Below are positions 26,503 through 34,205 of a DNA stretch of 64,000 bases, piece after piece (the stretch's first letter is position 1; every line of letters starts with the position of its first letter). The stretch is taken from positions 97,092 to 161,091 of the forward strand of contig CACYKY010000002.1 of the NCBI GenBank assembly GCA_902775135.1. Direction: 5' to 3'. The notes under the pieces are model-generated. The model did no database searches. It was not told where the DNA came from and saw only the letters and a list, made by a program, of their open reading frames with translations. Origin of the DNA: an uncultured Bacteroidota bacterium (GTDB taxonomy: Bacteria; Bacteroidota; Bacteroidia; Bacteroidales; P3). The translations under genes were made by a program, and so were the position numbers.

Positions 26503-26563
26503 TTACTTTCTATAAATTTATGAGGCTAAATGAAAAATGTTCTTGATAAATAGAAATACCCAA

Positions 26564-27331
26564 TTATTCTTTCATGAAACTTCCGAGGCTGTAGCTGACG
26601 GAGAGCATGTAGGCTACGTTGTGGCCGTTGGGGATCTTGACGTCAACCTTGCTGCTGCCGCCGGCGGCGTTCTCGATGATGCGGAGGATGTCGTCGCCCT
26701 CCGAGGTGGCGAGGAAGCCGTGGTCGATGTAGATGGAGGCCGACAGGCGCTTGTATTCGTAACAGAATCCGAAGATGGCGCTGACGTCGAGACGGTTGAC
26801 GTGGTTGAAGACCTTGCGGTCGTCGGGCGAGCCGTTGAAGTTGACGTCGTAGTTGGCCGTCGAGGAGGTGATGCCGGGGGTGATGCGGCGGTCACCATAG
26901 CTGCCGAAGAGACCGTAGCTTACCGACGGACCCAGGAATACTCCCACCACATGCCCCGAGGCGCGGATGGGCAGCTCGTAGTGCACGCAAGCCAGGATGG
27001 GCAGCTGGATGTAGTAGGAATGGTAGTAGCCCTCGCGGAACATCAGGCTGGCTCCGTTCTCCAGCACCTCCTGGAAATTGCCACCGCGACGTGTCAGGTT
27101 GAGTCCCGTCTGCAGGTAGAAGGTCTCGGCAAGCACACTCTCGCTCTGGGCGAAGGTGTAGTTGATGTAGCCGCCGATGGAGGCTCCCAGAATGGGCGAT
27201 TTCGAGGCCAGGTCGTCGTCCATGGTGGCCAGGCCTACGCCGATTTTCACGCCATAGTCGCCAAACTGCGCATGTGCGCTTCCCATAAGTCCTATAAGTC
27301 CTATAAGTCCTATAAGTCCTATTTTCTTCAT
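26564..27331 (-). CDS. PorT-like outer membrane barrel with repeat-encoded signal peptide
   Basis: 255 residues from the ATG at 27329-27331; a longer frame begins only with TTG. The signal peptide is MKK, then four IGL tripeptides, then MGSAHAQ, encoded by 9-bp tandem repeats. The mature part has amphipathic strands (VKIGVGLATMDDDL, ETFYLQTGLNLTRR, GVFLGPSVSYGLFGSYG, RLSASIYIDHGFL, AYMLSVSYSLGSF) as in porin-family/PorT 8-strand barrels. Function unknown. It follows the DPP-IV gene by 13 bases. Confidence 0.8.
   Translation of the reverse strand: MKKIGLIGLIGLIGLMGSAHAQFGDYGVKIGVGLATMDDDLASKSPILGASIGGYINYTFAQSESVLAETFYLQTGLNLTRRGGNFQEVLENGASLMFREGYYHSYYIQLPILACVHYELPIRASGHVVGVFLGPSVSYGLFGSYGDRRITPGITSSTANYDVNFNGSPDDRKVFNHVNRLDVSAIFGFCYEYKRLSASIYIDHGFLATSEGDDILRIIENAAGGSSKVDVKIPNGHNVAYMLSVSYSLGSFMKE
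27284..27322. repeat. 9-bp tandem repeat (CCTATAAGT) encoding the signal peptide
   Basis: Four units of ATAGGACTT on the minus strand, fully in frame, give Ile-Gly-Leu four times. Loss or gain of a unit would change the hydrophobic core by three residues without a frameshift. Confidence 0.95.
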
Positions 27332-27344
27332 CTTATCTGTGTAT

Positions 27345-29657
27345 TTAAAGTTTTCTTTCAATAAAGTCGGTCATCAGCTGATAGAGGTTCAGACGGGTGC
27401 GGCCCGTATTGTCGTAGATGCTGTGGTTCTTGTTGGGGTAGATGCGGAACTCGAACTGCTTGCCGGCATTCTCCAGCTTCTCTACCATTTCGGCGCTGTT
27501 CTGGAAGTGGACGTTGTCGTCGCCGGTGCCATGGATGAGCAGGTAGTTGCCCTTCAGCTGGTTGGCGAAGTTCAGGGGCGAGTTCTCGTCGTAGCCCTTG
27601 GCGTTGTCCTGCGGAAGGGCTAGGAAGCGCTCGGTGTAGATGTTGTCGTAGTAGCGCCAGTTCATCACCGGTGCCACCGCAATGGCAGCCTTGAAAACAT
27701 CGTTGCCCTTGAGCAGCGAGAGGGTGGAGAGATAGCCGCCGAAGCTCCAGCCCCAGATGCCGATGCGGTCCTTGTCCACCCAGCTCTGCTGGCCCAGCCA
27801 GCGGGCAGCCTCGATGGCGTCCTCGCATTCCATGCGGCCCAAGTCGCGGTAGGTCTGCTTCTTGAACTGTGCTCCGCGTCCGCCCGTACCTCTGCCGTCG
27901 AAGCAGAAGACCACGTAGCCCTTCTCGGCCAGCATGTGGTACCAGTAGTAGTCGGAGTAGCCGTAGCTGTTCGAGACCTGCTGGTTGCCGGGACCACCAT
28001 AGACGTAGATAAGCACCGGGTATTTCTTCGTCGCATCACTCTTGTCAAAGTCTTTCGGTGTGATGGTGTAGTAGTTCAACTCCGTGCCCTTGCCGGTCTT
28101 GAAACTTCCAAACTCCTTGTGCTGAGTGCCGTAGTCGAACATCTTGCCCTGCAGCTCGCTGTTGTTCTGCAACACTTTCACCAGCGTGCCGCGCGAGTTG
28201 TGCAGTGTATAGACCGGCGGCATGTTGGCATTGCTGTAGGTGCAGATGTAGTATTTGCAGCCGTTGCTGAAAGTGGCGTTGTAAGTGCCCTCGACAAACC
28301 CTTCCGAACGGTCGCCAAAGGAATACCTTTTGTTGCTGCCTTCATAAATGTCGTTCATCTGGGCGGGCTTATAATTGAGGCACTGCTTCTTGCTCCCGTC
28401 GAAGTTCACCATGAAGAGGCTTTTGTTGATGGCACCGTGTTCGCGGCTGGTGTAGTAGAGGCGCTGGTTCTTGACATCGATTCCGGGGACATCGCAAATC
28501 TCATAGTTGCCGCTGGTTACCTGCTTGACGAGCTTGCCGTCCATGTCGTAGAAGTAGATATGGCGGTAGCCATCCTTCTCGCTGGTGATGAGCATCTGCT
28601 CTTTGGCCTTCTTGCCTTTGCCCACGGTGATGAACTGCCATGTGTCGGGCACCTCGACGTAGGTGTCGCATTGTTCATCGTACATGATATAGATGCGGTT
28701 GTTCCCCTCTCTGACATCGTATGTAACGATTTGCATGTGGTTTTGCAAGCGGTTCATACTCATCACGGCCAGCACTTCCGAGTTGTTGGTCCACTGGAAA
28801 CGAGGGATGTATTCCCACTCGTCAAACAACTTTGTGTCGAACAAGATAGAGGCATTGAAAAGGTTCTTCTGTTTTTCAATGTCATACACTTTCATCATCA
28901 CCCTCGAGTTGTCTTCGCCGGCCTTGGGGTATTTGTAGCGGTAGTCCTCGGGATAGAGGGCGCCCCACATCTGCATATTATACTCCTTCACCTTGCTCTC
29001 GTCGAAGCGCATATAGGCAATCTTTTTCGAGTCGGGGCTCCACTCGAAGCCCTTGGTGATGGCGAACTCCTCCTCGTAAACCCAGTCGGTGGTGCCGTTG
29101 ATGACTTCGTTCACCTTGCCGTCGGTGGTAATGGCATGCTCCTCGAGGGTGGCGAGGTCCATCCAGTAGAGGTTATTGTCGCGCACAAAGGCCACCTTCG
29201 TGCCGTCGGGACTCAGCGTTGTCAGGCGCTGCTTGCCGTTGTTGCTAATTTTGGTAAAGGTCTTTGCCTGAACGTCGTAGATGTAGTAGTCGCTCACGCC
29301 GCTGTGGCGGTACAGAGGCTCGAAGCCGCTGCTGAGGAGAATTTTCTGCTCGTCGGCGCTGAACTCATAACTCTCCATCGGGGGCAGGGGTTTGGCCTTC
29401 TTGCTCATCTGCGGAGTGTTGAAGAGGCACACGTCGGCGACCTTCTCACCCGTGGCGTAGCTGTATTTGGCGATGCCCGTGCGGCTCATGGTGCAGTAGT
29501 GCTCGCCGTCGGCCATCGAGCGGATGCCGTAGACGCCTTTGGCGCGGAAGGTTCCCTTCGTCCAGATGTCCTCCAACGAGATATTCTTGGTTTGCGCACT
29601 GGCAACGCCAGCACCTGCCAATAGTGCAAATGTCATAAAAACAAGTAGTTTCTTCAT
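27345..29657 (-). CDS. dipeptidyl peptidase IV-type serine peptidase (S9B)
   Basis: 770 residues with signal peptide MKKLLVFMTFALLAGAG then VASAQ. Beta-propeller domain at about 30-500, including YEEEFAITKGFEWSPDS, the DPP-IV double-Glu motif region. Alpha/beta hydrolase domain at about 520-770: YPVLIYVYGGPGNQQV, catalytic serine in GWSFGGYLSTL (Ser638), the Asp in HGTGDDNVHF, and His in PNKNHSIYD. It removes X-Pro or X-Ala dipeptides from peptide N-termini in the periplasm, feeding amino acid fermentation. Its promoter has a consensus -7/-33 pair. First gene of a possible operon with the barrel, gltX and ompH genes. Confidence 0.95.
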   Translation of the reverse strand: MKKLLVFMTFALLAGAGVASAQTKNISLEDIWTKGTFRAKGVYGIRSMADGEHYCTMSRTGIAKYSYATGEKVADVCLFNTPQMSKKAKPLPPMESYEFSADEQKILLSSGFEPLYRHSGVSDYYIYDVQAKTFTKISNNGKQRLTTLSPDGTKVAFVRDNNLYWMDLATLEEHAITTDGKVNEVINGTTDWVYEEEFAITKGFEWSPDSKKIAYMRFDESKVKEYNMQMWGALYPEDYRYKYPKAGEDNSRVMMKVYDIEKQKNLFNASILFDTKLFDEWEYIPRFQWTNNSEVLAVMSMNRLQNHMQIVTYDVREGNNRIYIMYDEQCDTYVEVPDTWQFITVGKGKKAKEQMLITSEKDGYRHIYFYDMDGKLVKQVTSGNYEICDVPGIDVKNQRLYYTSREHGAINKSLFMVNFDGSKKQCLNYKPAQMNDIYEGSNKRYSFGDRSEGFVEGTYNATFSNGCKYYICTYSNANMPPVYTLHNSRGTLVKVLQNNSELQGKMFDYGTQHKEFGSFKTGKGTELNYYTITPKDFDKSDATKKYPVLIYVYGGPGNQQVSNSYGYSDYYWYHMLAEKGYVVFCFDGRGTGGRGAQFKKQTYRDLGRMECEDAIEAARWLGQQSWVDKDRIGIWGWSFGGYLSTLSLLKGNDVFKAAIAVAPVMNWRYYDNIYTERFLALPQDNAKGYDENSPLNFANQLKGNYLLIHGTGDDNVHFQNSAEMVEKLENAGKQFEFRIYPNKNHSIYDNTGRTRLNLYQLMTDFIERKL

Positions 29658-29692
29658 TTCAGACTTTCAGTTATTATAATATATCAAAAATG

Positions 29693-29724
29693 CAAATATA
29701 CAAATATTTCTTTATCCCACCAAA
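29693..29724 (-). promoter_or_regulatory. Bacteroidota promoter for the DPP-IV gene
   Basis: Minus-strand -7 TATATTTG (29693-29700) and -33 TTTG (29721-29724) with a 20-base spacer. Confidence 0.75.
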
Positions 29725-29776
29725 AAAAGTTTCCCAGCTTCCACCCACCCGCCGGCGCACCATCCCCGAATGCAGT

Positions 29777-29820
29777 CGGAGTTGATACGGAGTTGGGTCG
29801 GAGTTGGGTCGGAGTTGATA
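29777..29820. repeat. four 11-bp tandem units CGGAGTTGGGT/CGGAGTTGATA
   Basis: Four exact-length 11-base units; the outer two end in ATA, the inner two in GGT. It lies between two divergent promoters. Confidence 0.9.
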
Positions 29821-29842
29821 GGTTGAAGGTATTGTTTTTTGT

Positions 29843-29901
29843 GTTAAATGATGTTAAGTTTCAGGGGCGATGTAGAAATACGGCAAAAATCGTGTTATAA
29901 T
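29843..29901 (+). promoter_or_regulatory. putative promoter of the regulatory-domain/radical SAM cluster
   Basis: GTTAA (29843), ATGTTAA (29851), TGTAGA (29871) and GTTATAAT (29894) occur at the same relative offsets (0, 8, 28, 51) as in the region upstream of the TPR gene at 34 kb, with no gaps. The distal GTTATAAT is probably the -10-like element. It does not match the TAnnTTTG type. Confidence 0.55.
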
Positions 29902-29977
29902 ATATATGACGCTCACGATGAACAATAATTTGGGCATTTCGACGTTATGAATTTAGCATTTGGGATATATGGAAATT

Positions 29978-30520
29978 ATGAGTAACATACATCGCATCAT
30001 CGGCTTTACCCTTTGGGCATGCTTTGCAATGGCTGGTGCCACCTCGGTGCAAGCGCAGGAGGTTGGCCGCCTGAAGGGTGTGGTGACTGATGCGAAGACC
30101 GCCGAACCGCTACCGTTTGTACAAGTGTCTTTCTATCAGGGCGACTCTTTGGTGCGCGGAAGCATGAGCGATTTCGATGGCGTCTTCGAATCGGGACCGA
30201 TGTCCGTGGGCGAGTATGTGATGAAGGTGTCCACCGTCGGCTATTATGGTCAGGAAAAACGTGTCACCCTTCGCTCGTCGGGCATCTGGACGGAGGATGT
30301 GAGGCTGGAGGTAGACCCTTCCCATCAGAACGACTGCCCCGTCATCGAGATGGGCCACAAGCCGGAGATAATCATCCTCATCGAGGAGGGAAATCCGCCG
30401 CCCCCGCCTCCAATCCACGACATGGATGTGAACCGTTGCGGCTTTGGTCAGGACTCTTATCCCGACGGCCCGCTGCAGCAGGAGTATGAGAAGGAAGGTG
30501 TGCGGGTGATTGTTAGATGA
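29978..30520 (+). CDS. secreted carboxypeptidase-regulatory-like domain protein (paralogue 1)
   Basis: 180 residues from the ATG at 29978 (an ATG at 29969 adds three residues). It has a standard signal peptide (SNIHRIIGFTLWACFAMAG then SVQAQ). One CarboxypepD_reg-like beta-sandwich follows: GVVTDAKTAEPLPFVQVSF, SDFDGVFES, and MKVSTVGYYGQ. The C-terminus is peculiar: PVIEMGHKPEIIILIEEG, a run of six prolines, and a final EGVRVIVR. The PVIEMG block is shared with the next two proteins (PLMDIG, PIIEIG). Unlike them it lacks the four-cysteine leader. The following start codon is 13 bases after its stop, so this is one operon. Confidence 0.75.
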   Translation: MSNIHRIIGFTLWACFAMAGATSVQAQEVGRLKGVVTDAKTAEPLPFVQVSFYQGDSLVRGSMSDFDGVFESGPMSVGEYVMKVSTVGYYGQEKRVTLRSSGIWTEDVRLEVDPSHQNDCPVIEMGHKPEIIILIEEGNPPPPPPIHDMDVNRCGFGQDSYPDGPLQQEYEKEGVRVIVR

Positions 30521-30533
30521 TAATCAGCATACT

Positions 30534-31511
30534 ATGAATAAAGGTAAAGACATCTGCAAAGAGCTCAAAGCTGTCCGCAAGCGCATTGCGGAGGAGAACG
30601 GCATTCCTCTGGAGATTCCGGAGTGCACCTATCAGGGGCCCTGCAAAGGTACCTGCCCGCGCTGCGATAGCGAGGTGCGCTACCTGGAGAATGCCCTGGC
30701 CGACCGCTTGCGGAAGGGCAAGGTGGCGACGGTGGCGGGCATCGCGTTGGCGCTGGCGTCGCCGGCGGTGGCGACGGCCCAAAGTGCCGACAGCGTGCCG
30801 GTGCCGCCGTCGCACGAGCGGCAGACGGGCCTGTGCGAGGTGACGGGCGTGGTGGTCGACGGCAAGAGAGGCGAGCCGGTGCCCTTTGCACGGGTGATGC
30901 TCTTGAACGGCGGCGACACGGCCAAGGTGGCGGTGACGGACTTAGACGGACGCTACCGTTTCAATGTCCTCGCAGGACGCTATACAATGGTTATCAATTA
31001 CGTCGGTTATAAGCAGTTCAGTCGCGAGGTGGAGGTCAAAGGTTTCAGCGCCGAGCAGTCCGAGGCAACGCTTGAGGCTGCGACGGCAGTGATGGACACG
31101 GCGCGGCTGGAGAATTCGTTTACGGGCCTTGTCTCGGTGGTGTTTGTGACGAAGGGCACGTTGCTGGACGAGAGGACGAAGGAACCACTGCCGTTTGTGA
31201 ACGTCGTCGTCAAGCAGGACGGGCAGGCGGTGGCGCGCGCTTACACTGATTTCGACGGCAATTTCACGTTCGATTTGCCGGAAGGCGAGTATGATTTCGA
31301 GATAAGTACTGTCGGCTACGAAAGGAAGACCGTCCCCGTTAGTGTACCGGACGATACGCTGTTGAATGCCATTGAGTTGAAATGTACGGCCCAGCAGCTG
31401 GAGGGGGAGTTTGAAATAGACCCCGAGAAGGTGCCACTGATGGATATAGGGACCTCCGGCCTGACGCAGGGAAACGAGATTAACGGCGTGCAGGTACGTG
31501 TGCAATATTGA
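30534..31511 (+). CDS. four-cysteine leader plus two carboxypeptidase-regulatory domains (paralogue 2)
   Basis: 325 residues from the ATG at 30534. Residues 1-60 are a soluble charged helix domain (MNKGKDICKELKAVRKRIA) with a C-x5-C-x3-C-x2-C motif (Cys31, 37, 41, 44; CTYQGPCKGTCPRC), then SEVRYLENAL. Residues 62-83 are a hydrophobic, signal-like segment ending ATAQS, a plausible signal peptidase site. Two CarboxypepD_reg-like domains follow (EPVPFARVML with YVGYKQF; EPLPFVNVVV with STVGYERK). It ends PLMDIG and then GVQVRVQY. The layout suggests that the four-cysteine part stays in the cytoplasm while the rest is exported. I know of similar N-termini in Bacteroidales but of no assigned function. 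Confidence 0.8.
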   Translation: MNKGKDICKELKAVRKRIAEENGIPLEIPECTYQGPCKGTCPRCDSEVRYLENALADRLRKGKVATVAGIALALASPAVATAQSADSVPVPPSHERQTGLCEVTGVVVDGKRGEPVPFARVMLLNGGDTAKVAVTDLDGRYRFNVLAGRYTMVINYVGYKQFSREVEVKGFSAEQSEATLEAATAVMDTARLENSFTGLVSVVFVTKGTLLDERTKEPLPFVNVVVKQDGQAVARAYTDFDGNFTFDLPEGEYDFEISTVGYERKTVPVSVPDDTLLNAIELKCTAQQLEGEFEIDPEKVPLMDIGTSGLTQGNEINGVQVRVQY

Positions 31512-31538
31512 AATGAGAAATGAGAAAAGAGAATGGAT

Positions 31539-32228
31539 ATGAACCGAGGTAAAGACATCTGCAAGGAGCTCAAGGAACTCCGTCGCAAGATAGCGGAAGA
31601 AAACGACATCCCATTGGAAATCAAGGAATGCACCTACGAGGGTCCTTGTCGCGGCACCTGCCCGCGGTGCGAAAGCGAGGTGCGTTTTCTAGAGAACGAA
31701 CTGGCGAAGCGTCTTCGCATGGGAAAGGTGGCAACTGTCACCGGACTGGCATTGACGCTGGGCGTCTCAGGGAATGCCGCTGCTCAAGCGGTGGATACCA
31801 TACGGACACCCCATGTCGCGACAGAAGATGTAACGCGGAAACCGTTTAGTGTCAGGCTGACAGGTGTGATAAAAGATAGCCTGACAGGAGAGCCGTTGCC
31901 GTTTGTCAATGTTGTCATTAAGCAGGACGGCAAGATGGTGACGGGTGGCACGACCGACTTTGACGGCATTTTCACCATCGCGGTTCCTGCGGGTGTCCTC
32001 GACTTGGAAATATTGACCGTTGGTTATAATAAATACGTCCGGACAGGCGTCACCATACCCGAAGGGAAAAAACGTGTGGAAATGGATGATGTAATCCTTG
32101 CATGGAATGGTGCACAGTTGATGGAGGGGATTATTATCGAGGGCGCTTCAAGCCCTATCATCGAGATAGGTCCTGAAGGTGGTACGAACACCGAGATACA
32201 GGGCATACCGCTAAGAATACAATACTAA
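31539..32228 (+). CDS. four-cysteine leader plus one carboxypeptidase-regulatory domain (paralogue 3)
   Basis: 229 residues from the ATG at 31539 (ATG at 31533 is an alternative). The first 70 residues are nearly the same as in paralogue 2: MNRGKDICKELKELRRKIA, cysteines 31, 37, 41, 44 (CTYEGPCRGTCPRC), SEVRFLENEL, then a signal-like helix ending GNAAAQA. One CarboxypepD_reg-like domain (EPLPFVNVVIKQDG, TTDFDGIFTI, LTVGYNKY) follows, then PIIEIG and the end GIPLRIQY. The stop overlaps the radical SAM start by one base (TAATG), which argues for tight co-expression with that enzyme. Confidence 0.82.
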   Translation: MNRGKDICKELKELRRKIAEENDIPLEIKECTYEGPCRGTCPRCESEVRFLENELAKRLRMGKVATVTGLALTLGVSGNAAAQAVDTIRTPHVATEDVTRKPFSVRLTGVIKDSLTGEPLPFVNVVIKQDGKMVTGGTTDFDGIFTIAVPAGVLDLEILTVGYNKYVRTGVTIPEGKKRVEMDDVILAWNGAQLMEGIIIEGASSPIIEIGPEGGTNTEIQGIPLRIQY

Positions 32229-32845
32229 TGGAGGCAGTTTCGTTCATAGGCATCGACCGGCACCGGCTGGGTGTCGACGGGGTGGGGGTGACCACCCTGG
32301 CGGCCTTCCATGGGTGTCCGCTGAGGTGCAAGTATTGTCTCAACCGCCGTTGCCTGGAGCCGCCAGAGGAGCTGCCTCGCTACACTCCGCAGCAGCTCTA
32401 CGACCGTGTGGGAGTGGACAACCTCTATTTCATCGCCACGGGAGGCGGTGTCTGCTTCGGCGGCGGCGAGCCGTTGCTGCGGGTCGACTTCCTCGAGGAG
32501 TTCAAGGCTCTCTGCGGCCGGGGATGGAACCTCACGGCGGAGACCTCGCTGCAGGTGCCGCGCGAGAGCGTGGAGCGCGCCGTCGAGGTGGTGGGCGACT
32601 TCATCGTCGACATCAAGGAGAGCAACACCGAGATATACAAGAGCTATACCGGCGGCGATGCCGCCCTCTCGTGGGCCAACCTCGAATGGCTCATACAAAA
32701 GAAAGGGCCCGAACATGTGACTGTCCGGGTCCCCTTGATTCCTGATTTCAATACCGAGGCCGACTGCGACCTCACCGCCGCCCGCCTCAAGGCGATGGGC
32801 GCCACGCGCATCGACCGCTTCACCTATCGTGTGCAGCAGTCGTGA
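32228..32845 (+). CDS. small radical SAM protein, activating-enzyme-like, partner of the four-cysteine proteins
   Basis: 205 residues. The radical SAM cluster motif is FHGCPLRCKYCLN (Cys30, Cys34, Cys37; C-x3-C-x2-C), the SAM-binding GGEP is at about 79-82 (GVCFGGGEPLL), followed by AETSLQVP and DFIVDIKES. It resembles the core of glycyl-radical-enzyme activases but lacks their extra ferredoxin clusters and no glycyl radical enzyme is nearby. Residues upstream (GVGVTTLAAFHGC) fit a compact TIM barrel. The start codon overlaps the stop of paralogue 3. Its substrate is unknown; the coupled four-cysteine protein is the obvious candidate, by inference only. Its 3' end overlaps the convergent CDF gene by 22 bases. 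Confidence 0.85.
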   Translation: MEAVSFIGIDRHRLGVDGVGVTTLAAFHGCPLRCKYCLNRRCLEPPEELPRYTPQQLYDRVGVDNLYFIATGGGVCFGGGEPLLRVDFLEEFKALCGRGWNLTAETSLQVPRESVERAVEVVGDFIVDIKESNTEIYKSYTGGDAALSWANLEWLIQKKGPEHVTVRVPLIPDFNTEADCDLTAARLKAMGATRIDRFTYRVQQS

Positions 32846-33816
32846 TCGTGGCAGTGGCTGCTGGTGGTCTCCAGCTCCAGCGTGCTGTGGTGGATGCCGA
32901 GGTCGTCGAGCATGTCTTTGACACGGTCGGTGACCTCTTCGAGCATCGTGGCCTCGGGGATGACGATGTGGCAGGTCAGCGCCGTCTCCGTCGTCGAGAT
33001 GGCCCAGATGTGCATGTGGTGTACGTTGAGCACTCCGTCGAGGGCCTGGATGCGGTTCTGTATGTCGTCCACATCGTAGCCTTCAGGCACGGCATCCGTG
33101 CTCATGCGCAGGCTCTCGGAGAGGAGGTCCCACGTGGAAATGAGGATGACCACGGCGATGATGATGCCGATGATGGGGTCGATGATGTACCAACCGGTGT
33201 AGTGGATGACCACGCCGGAGACCACCACTCCCACGCTCACCAGCGTGTCGGCCAGCATGTGGAGGAAGGCCCCGCGGGTGTTGATGTCGTGCTGCTGCTG
33301 GCGGCTGAGGGCCCAGGCGGTGACGCCGTTGATGACGATGCCCACGGCAGCCGTCCAGATGATGAGCGTGCCGTTGACTTCGGCGGGATGGAAGAATTTC
33401 TCCACGCTCTCCACCATGATGGCGCCTACGGCGACAAGGAGGATGATGGCGTTGAGGAGCGAGATGAGCACCGAGGCTTTGCGGCGGCCGTAGGTGAAGC
33501 GCTTGGTGGCGTGACTCGAGGCCAGCTTCAGCGCTATCATGGCCAGCAGGAGCGAGAAGACATCGGAGAGGTTGTGCCCTGCGTCGGAGAGCAGGCCGAG
33601 GGAGTTGCCCACGAAGCCCGCAACAGCCTCGACGATGACGAAGGCCAGGTTCAGCGCTACCGCCACTATATAGATAGTAGACAATTTCTCTATCGCATGC
33701 GCGTGGTGGTGATTGTGGAAACCATGGTGGTCGTGGTGCTCATGGTCGTGATGATGCTCATGGTGACCATGCTCGTGTTCATGGTCGTGGTCGTGATGAT
33801 GGTGTTCGTGTTCCAT
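32824..33816 (-). CDS. cation diffusion facilitator (zinc/cobalt efflux), His-rich
   Basis: 330 residues, six transmembrane helices. The first 42 residues are about half histidine (alternating His/Asp/Glu), a probable metal buffer. Metal sites A: LSDAGHNLSD (HxxxD in helix II) and FLHMLADTLVS (HxxxD in helix V). A histidine in the cytoplasmic C-terminal domain (LNVHHMHIWAI) fits the dimer metal sites; the tail is SHCHDHDCC. It exports Zn2+ and similar ions by proton antiport, like CzcD/ZitB. Its stop lies inside the end of the radical SAM gene on the opposite strand. Confidence 0.95.
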   Translation of the reverse strand: MEHEHHHHDHDHEHEHGHHEHHHDHEHHDHHGFHNHHHAHAIEKLSTIYIVAVALNLAFVIVEAVAGFVGNSLGLLSDAGHNLSDVFSLLLAMIALKLASSHATKRFTYGRRKASVLISLLNAIILLVAVGAIMVESVEKFFHPAEVNGTLIIWTAAVGIVINGVTAWALSRQQQHDINTRGAFLHMLADTLVSVGVVVSGVVIHYTGWYIIDPIIGIIIAVVILISTWDLLSESLRMSTDAVPEGYDVDDIQNRIQALDGVLNVHHMHIWAISTTETALTCHIVIPEATMLEEVTDRVKDMLDDLGIHHSTLELETTSSHCHDHDCCTR

Positions 33817-33850
33817 ATTTCAATAGTTTTTTTGTTCGTTTTTCAGTTTG

Positions 33851-33858
33851 CAAAATTA
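33851..33858 (-). promoter_or_regulatory. -7 element of the CDF gene
   Basis: Minus-strand TAATTTTG fits TAnnTTTG, 35 bases before the ATG. I see no clear -33 TTTG. Confidence 0.5.
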
Positions 33859-33956
33859 CGAACTTTTTCCGACATGGGAGCGTCACCATTGCTGGTGAGT
33901 GTGTTTTATTTCTCACCGTTTGAAGTTTAATGTTTAAAGTGCTGGTTTTTAGTGCG

Positions 33957-33999
33957 AAAACCTTAAACCTTAAACCCTAAACCCTAAACCTTAAACCTT
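33957..33999. repeat. 7-bp tandem array AAACCTT/AAACCCT
   Basis: Six units of CCTTAAA/CCCTAAA in the divergent gap (33817-34205, about 390 bases) between the CDF and TPR genes. The rest of this gap holds the CDF -7 element and the promoter block at 34064; nothing else was recognised. Confidence 0.9.
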
Positions 34000-34063
34000 G
34001 CACACATCCGGTGGAAGCAATGGAAATGGCGCCGAAGTGGCTTTAGGAGGGTATTTTCCGTGG

Positions 34064-34122
34064 GTTAAAAAATGTTAAAAAGGATACCCCTTGTAGAGTT
34101 TCGGGAAAAAAGCGGTTATAAT
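34064..34122 (+). promoter_or_regulatory. putative promoter of the TPR operon, matching the one at 29.85 kb
   Basis: GTTAA (34064), ATGTTAA (34072), TGTAGA (34092) and GTTATAAT (34115) lie at offsets 0, 8, 28 and 51, the same as upstream of the 29978 gene. Confidence 0.55.
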
Positions 34123-34205
34123 AGTATATGGGGGTGATGTTTCTTATAGGGGAGGGGTGAATCAACAATAAAAATGTAATAATGACGTTAATACAAATAA
34201 ACACG

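Larger units (their letters stand above)
29658..29977. other. divergent intergenic region, 320 bases
   Basis: It holds the minus-strand promoter of the DPP-IV gene, an 11-bp tandem array, and a plus-strand promoter region shared with the one at 34 kb (each listed separately). No open frame of interest was seen. Confidence 0.8.

Noticed and set aside
24592..26523. 643-residue open frame on the plus strand
   Set aside because: Antisense shadow of gltX and ompH-type genes.
27936..29624. 562-residue open frame on the plus strand
   Set aside because: Antisense shadow of the DPP-IV gene.
32228..32845. Pyruvate formate-lyase activating enzyme (pflA)
   Set aside because: Similar core motifs, but no formate-lyase gene nearby, no extra clusters and a tight link to the four-cysteine proteins; a generic radical SAM call is safer.
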